64,000 nucleotides of DNA from Streptomyces sp. NBC_01754 (GTDB lineage: Bacteria > Actinomycetota > Actinomycetes > Streptomycetales > Streptomycetaceae). Numbering within the stretch: the stretch's first letter is position 1; each line of letters begins with the position of its first letter. The stretch spans positions 3,224,001 to 3,288,000 of the forward strand of contig NZ_CP109132.1 in the NCBI RefSeq assembly GCF_035918015.1, read 5' to 3'. Made by a program: the position numbers and the translations under genes. Positions 61,217-64,000 of this stretch are shown here, one piece after another. The notes under the pieces are model-generated. The model saw only the letters and a program-made list of their open reading frames with translations. It searched no databases and was not told where the DNA came from.

Positions 61217-61654
61217 GGCATTTTCAGTGAGCCCTCACCACAACGCCGGGAGATGGCGGTGAGGAATCAGGGTCCGGATCTAGGACCTAGGATCCTGGAT
61301 CTAGGATCACCTCCGGTGGGGAGCGCAAGCGCCCCCGCGCCACCCGCCATCTCGGGCGCGATCTCGGCCAGGGACCTGGTCGGCGAGTACGTCGCATCCT
61401 GCGAGCACCGGCCGCCCAGCGACGTACTGGGTCGCCTCGGCAAGGTGGCCGGCAAACTGCTCGGCGAGGGCATCTCGGCCGAGCACATCCGCGCCGGGAT
61501 GAGCCGCATGCGGGCCAAGGGCCTGTCCGCGAACCTGCTGCCGAGCCTGGTCAACGAGGCCATGAACGCTCCTCAAGCAGCTGCTGCCCCGCACCGCGCG
61601 TGGACCAACCCGGCGTCCTCTGACGTCGAGGCGGCCTACGGAGGCCAGCTGTGA
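61217..61654 (+). pseudogene. replication-initiator-like gene, 3' part
   Basis: It continues in frame with the 5' part after removal of the IS: GQ then GIFSEPSPQRREMAVRNQG, a variable segment, and then a conserved C-terminal domain SARDLVGEYVASCEHRPPSD, LGEGISAEHIRAGMSRMRAKG, LPSLVNEAMNA. This helical region is typical of the C-termini of these replication proteins. The segment at 61274-61305 contains repeated CTAG-bearing units (GGATCTAGGA type). Its TGA overlaps the GTG of the loader gene, so the two were translationally coupled. Without the 5' part it has no clear start. Confidence 0.75.
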
Positions 61655-62349
61655 CCACAGCCACCACCAGCCGGGAGCCGCAGCGCATCAGCCCCCTGGC
61701 AGCCCGCCTCGACACGATCCTCGCCGACCGGGGCATCGACGCGACCGCCGCGCTCGCCGAGGCGCCTTCGGAGCGGGTGACCGCACTGGAACTGGCCGAG
61801 GCGCGCATCCCACCTCGCTACCGCGACGCCCTCGCTGGTCACGAGCAGGTTGCCGCCTGGGTTGACGAAGTGGCCCTCGCCGCACGGCCCGGCCCGAGCG
61901 GCACCCGGGGCATCGCGCTCGGACCGTCCCTGCTGATCGCCGGCCCCACCGGCACCGGCAAGACGCACCAGGCGTACGGCGCGGTGCGGTCGCTGCTGAC
62001 CGCCGGTGTGCGCCTGCGGTGGGAAGCCGCCACTACAGCCGACCTGTACGCCCGCCTGCGCCCACGCGCCGGCCACGACGCCGAGCGAGACCTCGCCACT
62101 CTCAGCACCTGCCCGCTGCTGATCCTGGACGACCTCGGCGCGGCCAAGCAGTCGGAGTGGACCGAGGAGATCACGTACCGGCTGATCAACCGCCGCTACA
62201 CCGACCTGCTCCCCACCCTCCTCACGACCAATCTGCCGACCGCCGCGCTGCGCGACGCCGTCGGCGACCGCGTCGCCTCCCGTCTCGCCGAGATGACCAC
62301 GACCGTCGTCCTCACCGGCGCAGACCGCAGACGCCGACCTCACGCCTGA
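61651..62349 (+). CDS. DnaC/IstB-like helicase loader ATPase
   Basis: This 232-residue AAA+ protein starts at GTG 61651, overlapping the preceding stop by four bases (GTGA). LIAGPTGTGKTHQAYGAV is Walker A, LLILDDLGAAK is Walker B, LLTTNLP is sensor 1 and DRVASRLAEM has the arginine finger region. The N-terminal about 75 residues are helical. It should load the replicative helicase at the element's origin. Expression may be reduced because the upstream gene is interrupted. Confidence 0.87.
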   Translation: MTTATTSREPQRISPLAARLDTILADRGIDATAALAEAPSERVTALELAEARIPPRYRDALAGHEQVAAWVDEVALAARPGPSGTRGIALGPSLLIAGPTGTGKTHQAYGAVRSLLTAGVRLRWEAATTADLYARLRPRAGHDAERDLATLSTCPLLILDDLGAAKQSEWTEEITYRLINRRYTDLLPTLLTTNLPTAALRDAVGDRVASRLAEMTTTVVLTGADRRRRPHA

Positions 62350-62434
62350 CCGCACAGCGCCGACCCACCTCACCCCTTCCCCCCGCCGCCCGCCCGCGCC
62401 CACGCCTGCCCAAACGGCCCCTGGAGACCCCTGC

Positions 62435-63730
62435 ATGACGCAACTCGCCCTGCCCACAATCGGGCACTGGACCTCAACGCCTCTCGCCCTTACCGCCCTC
62501 CTGGGCACTTGCACGATGCTGCTGCTCGGCTTCCTGATCAGCCGGCGCACTACCCGAAACCGCAGTCGGCACCAGCCCGGTACACCTGCGGTCAGGGTCG
62601 CCGCACTGGCCGCGGTCGGCTGTACCGCCTACAGCGCCGACACCAGCTGGCGGTTCGCCGCCGACTACCTGGACATGAGCGGTACCACCGAGCGCATCGC
62701 GATGTTCGCCGCAGCCGAACTCGCCCTCTTCGCCACGGCGCTGCTCGCCCGGCAGAACCTGCACGGGCCCAAGCAGGCACCCGGCCTGCCCGGCACCCTG
62801 ACCTGGGTTATCACCGCTGTGCAGGTGATCCCCGCGTACGCCGAGTCAGGCGTGGTCGGCGGCACAGTGCGAGCCTTCGTCGGCCCGATCATGGCCGCAC
62901 TGCTCTGGCATCAGGCCATGGGCATCGAACTGCGTATCCGCACACCCGAGGGCGCTTCCCACAGCGTGCTCGCCCGGGTCGGACGCGAAGCACGCGAGCG
63001 CCTTCTCTCCCGCCTCGGCATCGCCGCACGCGATCGTGATGCCTCCCAGATCACCCGCGACCGGGCCACCCGCAAGGCCGTCGCCCTGGCCTCTCATCTC
63101 GCGGAGCGAACCCAGAAGCAGCGCGCCGGCTGGCGAGGTCGGCGCACTTCACGACGGCTTTCACAGGCCATCGCCCAAGCTGCGGTGGGCATCGACCAGC
63201 ATCAACGCGAAGTGCTGCTGCAGCAGCTCGCCGTCCGCCGTCACGCGGCAGCGCTGGCCACCATCGAACTCGCATCGCCTTGGACTGCTTCCACGCTGGA
63301 TGAGGGCGCGACGCATCGCGGCGAGACAACGACGCTCCAGCGCGGCCAGCCGAGTGCCGACTACGCCTTGCAGGGCGAGAAGGCCACGGAACACCCCGCC
63401 TCCCGCCTTCGCTCCAAGCTCCTGCCTCCTCGATCCGTGCAGAACCGACTTCCCCTGCACGATTCTGCCCCCGATCGCGAGACCACCGAGCCGGCCCCCG
63501 AGGTCGACGTCCCCGCCGCGCAACGCTACGGACGTCCTCCCGGCGCCGAAATGGAGGAACTGCTCGCGATCGGCCGCAGGGCCATCGCTACGCACGGAAC
63601 AGCCACTCGCGCCGTGCTGCGGAACGCCATTCGCGCGGCCGAGCTCACCATCTCCGAAGACCGGCTCACCGAACTCAAGGCCCTCCTAGCCGCAGAGCCG
63701 GACGCCAAGAGCGGCATCCCGTCGGGCTGA
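62435..63730 (+). CDS. DUF2637 membrane protein (Spd/transfer-associated type)
   Basis: This 431-residue protein starts at ATG 62435 after GGAGA. Four hydrophobic helices lie in the first about 165 residues (LALTALLGTCTMLLLGFLI, VAALAAVGCTAYSADTSW, AAELALFATALLARQ, and FVGPIMAALLWHQAMGIEL), as in DUF2637 proteins of Streptomyces plasmids. The remaining cytoplasmic part is Arg-rich then Pro/Glu-rich, ending in a helical RAVLRNAIRAAELTISEDRL domain resembling a winged helix. DUF2637 genes accompany conjugative plasmids and may help spread between hyphal compartments. Confidence 0.8.
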   Translation: MTQLALPTIGHWTSTPLALTALLGTCTMLLLGFLISRRTTRNRSRHQPGTPAVRVAALAAVGCTAYSADTSWRFAADYLDMSGTTERIAMFAAAELALFATALLARQNLHGPKQAPGLPGTLTWVITAVQVIPAYAESGVVGGTVRAFVGPIMAALLWHQAMGIELRIRTPEGASHSVLARVGREARERLLSRLGIAARDRDASQITRDRATRKAVALASHLAERTQKQRAGWRGRRTSRRLSQAIAQAAVGIDQHQREVLLQQLAVRRHAAALATIELASPWTASTLDEGATHRGETTTLQRGQPSADYALQGEKATEHPASRLRSKLLPPRSVQNRLPLHDSAPDRETTEPAPEVDVPAAQRYGRPPGAEMEELLAIGRRAIATHGTATRAVLRNAIRAAELTISEDRLTELKALLAAEPDAKSGIPSG

Positions 63731-63749
63731 CCGGATATCCGGTCAGCCC
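63724..63749. terminator. 26-base perfect palindrome at the DUF2637 stop
   Basis: GGGCTGACCGGAT (63724-63736) is the exact complement of ATCCGGTCAGCCC (63737-63749) with no spacer. It contains the TGA stop. It may terminate transcription or be a site for a dimeric protein. It includes CCGGTCAG, the same octamer as the IS110 right end. Confidence 0.6.
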
Positions 63750-64000
63750 CCGGACGCCCGCACGGAGACCTGTGGACCAGCCACTCCGTCTGGTCCACGG
63801 GCCCGCCTCATTCGCACCGCTATGCCAGGCACGCACGCCCCTCCCCCACGCTCTCCCACTCGAACCAGCGGGAGGCGGGGCTGCTGCACGTTCGTCGGCC
63901 TGGTGCGCACTCCCCTCCCCATACCAGGAGCTGATCTCCATACAGGATTCGTACCCCAACAGCCCCGTGCACCAGAACGCGACCCACACCACGCCAACCC
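63750..64000. other. right window end, no supported gene
   Basis: 251 bases past the palindrome. Open frames on the minus strand here have no recognisable content. The next element gene probably begins beyond 64000. Confidence 0.4.

Larger units (their letters stand above)
52206..64000. mobile_element. integrative element (AICE-like) at tRNA-Pro, right end outside the window
   Basis: A tyrosine integrase, an excisionase-like HTH protein, an XRE regulator, a replication-initiator-like gene (split by an IS), a DnaC-like helicase loader and a DUF2637 membrane protein follow a tRNA-Pro. This is the module set of actinomycete integrative and conjugative elements. The transfer ATPase (tra) would be expected beyond 64000. 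No copy of the tRNA 3' end is visible inside the window, so the right boundary is not known. The int gene lies 3.9 kb from the tRNA, with three cargo genes between. Confidence 0.7.

Overview
The window is high-GC actinobacterial DNA and almost certainly Streptomyces. Gene content and order match what I remember of the S. coelicolor chromosome around SCO3540-SCO3580: holB, a membrane-domain/tmk fusion, topA, bldG, a tad-type locus, acs, crp, wblA and a class A PBP. This assignment rests on recognised proteins and remembered gene order; no search was run.

Region 1 (1-15970). A frameshifted HEPN-like gene runs off the left edge next to a tRNA-Thr. It is followed, mostly on the minus strand, by a secreted peptidase lipoprotein, holB, tmk, topA, a small membrane protein, a methyltransferase, a lipoprotein, and the bldG anti-anti-sigma / ATP-binding anti-sigma pair.

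Region 2 (16000-31432). A DEAH helicase lies divergent to bldG. Beside it is a compact tad/Flp secretion-pilus operon (ssd/tadZ, tadA, tadB, tadC, pilin, TadE, TadG-like) whose reading frames overlap by a few bases. Then come a HAD phosphatase, an intergenic region that may hold the 6S-like RNA, a degenerate Fic protein, a CooC/MinD-like ATPase, a polysaccharide deacetylase lipoprotein, and a SulP-STAS-carbonic anhydrase fusion.

Region 3 (31433-52205). This holds acs with an unusual leader ORF resembling its own N-terminus, nhaA, an envelope protein coupled to a nucleophile-less hydrolase, the MarP protease, a CoA-pyrophosphatase-type NUDIX protein, nth, and crp with a probable autoregulatory site. 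Further on are an MBL-fold/NUDIX pair, RidA, two ArsA-like ATPases, wblA divergent from a class A PBP, YqeY, a metallophosphoesterase and tRNA-Pro(CGG). Convergent genes are separated by long perfect hairpins.

Region 4 (52206-64000, right end outside the window). This looks like an actinomycete integrative element at tRNA-Pro. Three unrecognised cargo genes are followed by a tyrosine integrase with an internal LacI-type helix-turn-helix, an excisionase-like protein, an XRE regulator, a replication-initiator-like gene, a DnaC-like loader and a DUF2637 membrane protein. An IS110-family element has split the initiator gene. Removing the IS at a shared GGTCAG restores the frame. The IS left end carries two further GGTCAG copies whose flanks match the target side and the donor side respectively, as expected of a bridge RNA. 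I consider this the most interesting signal in the window.
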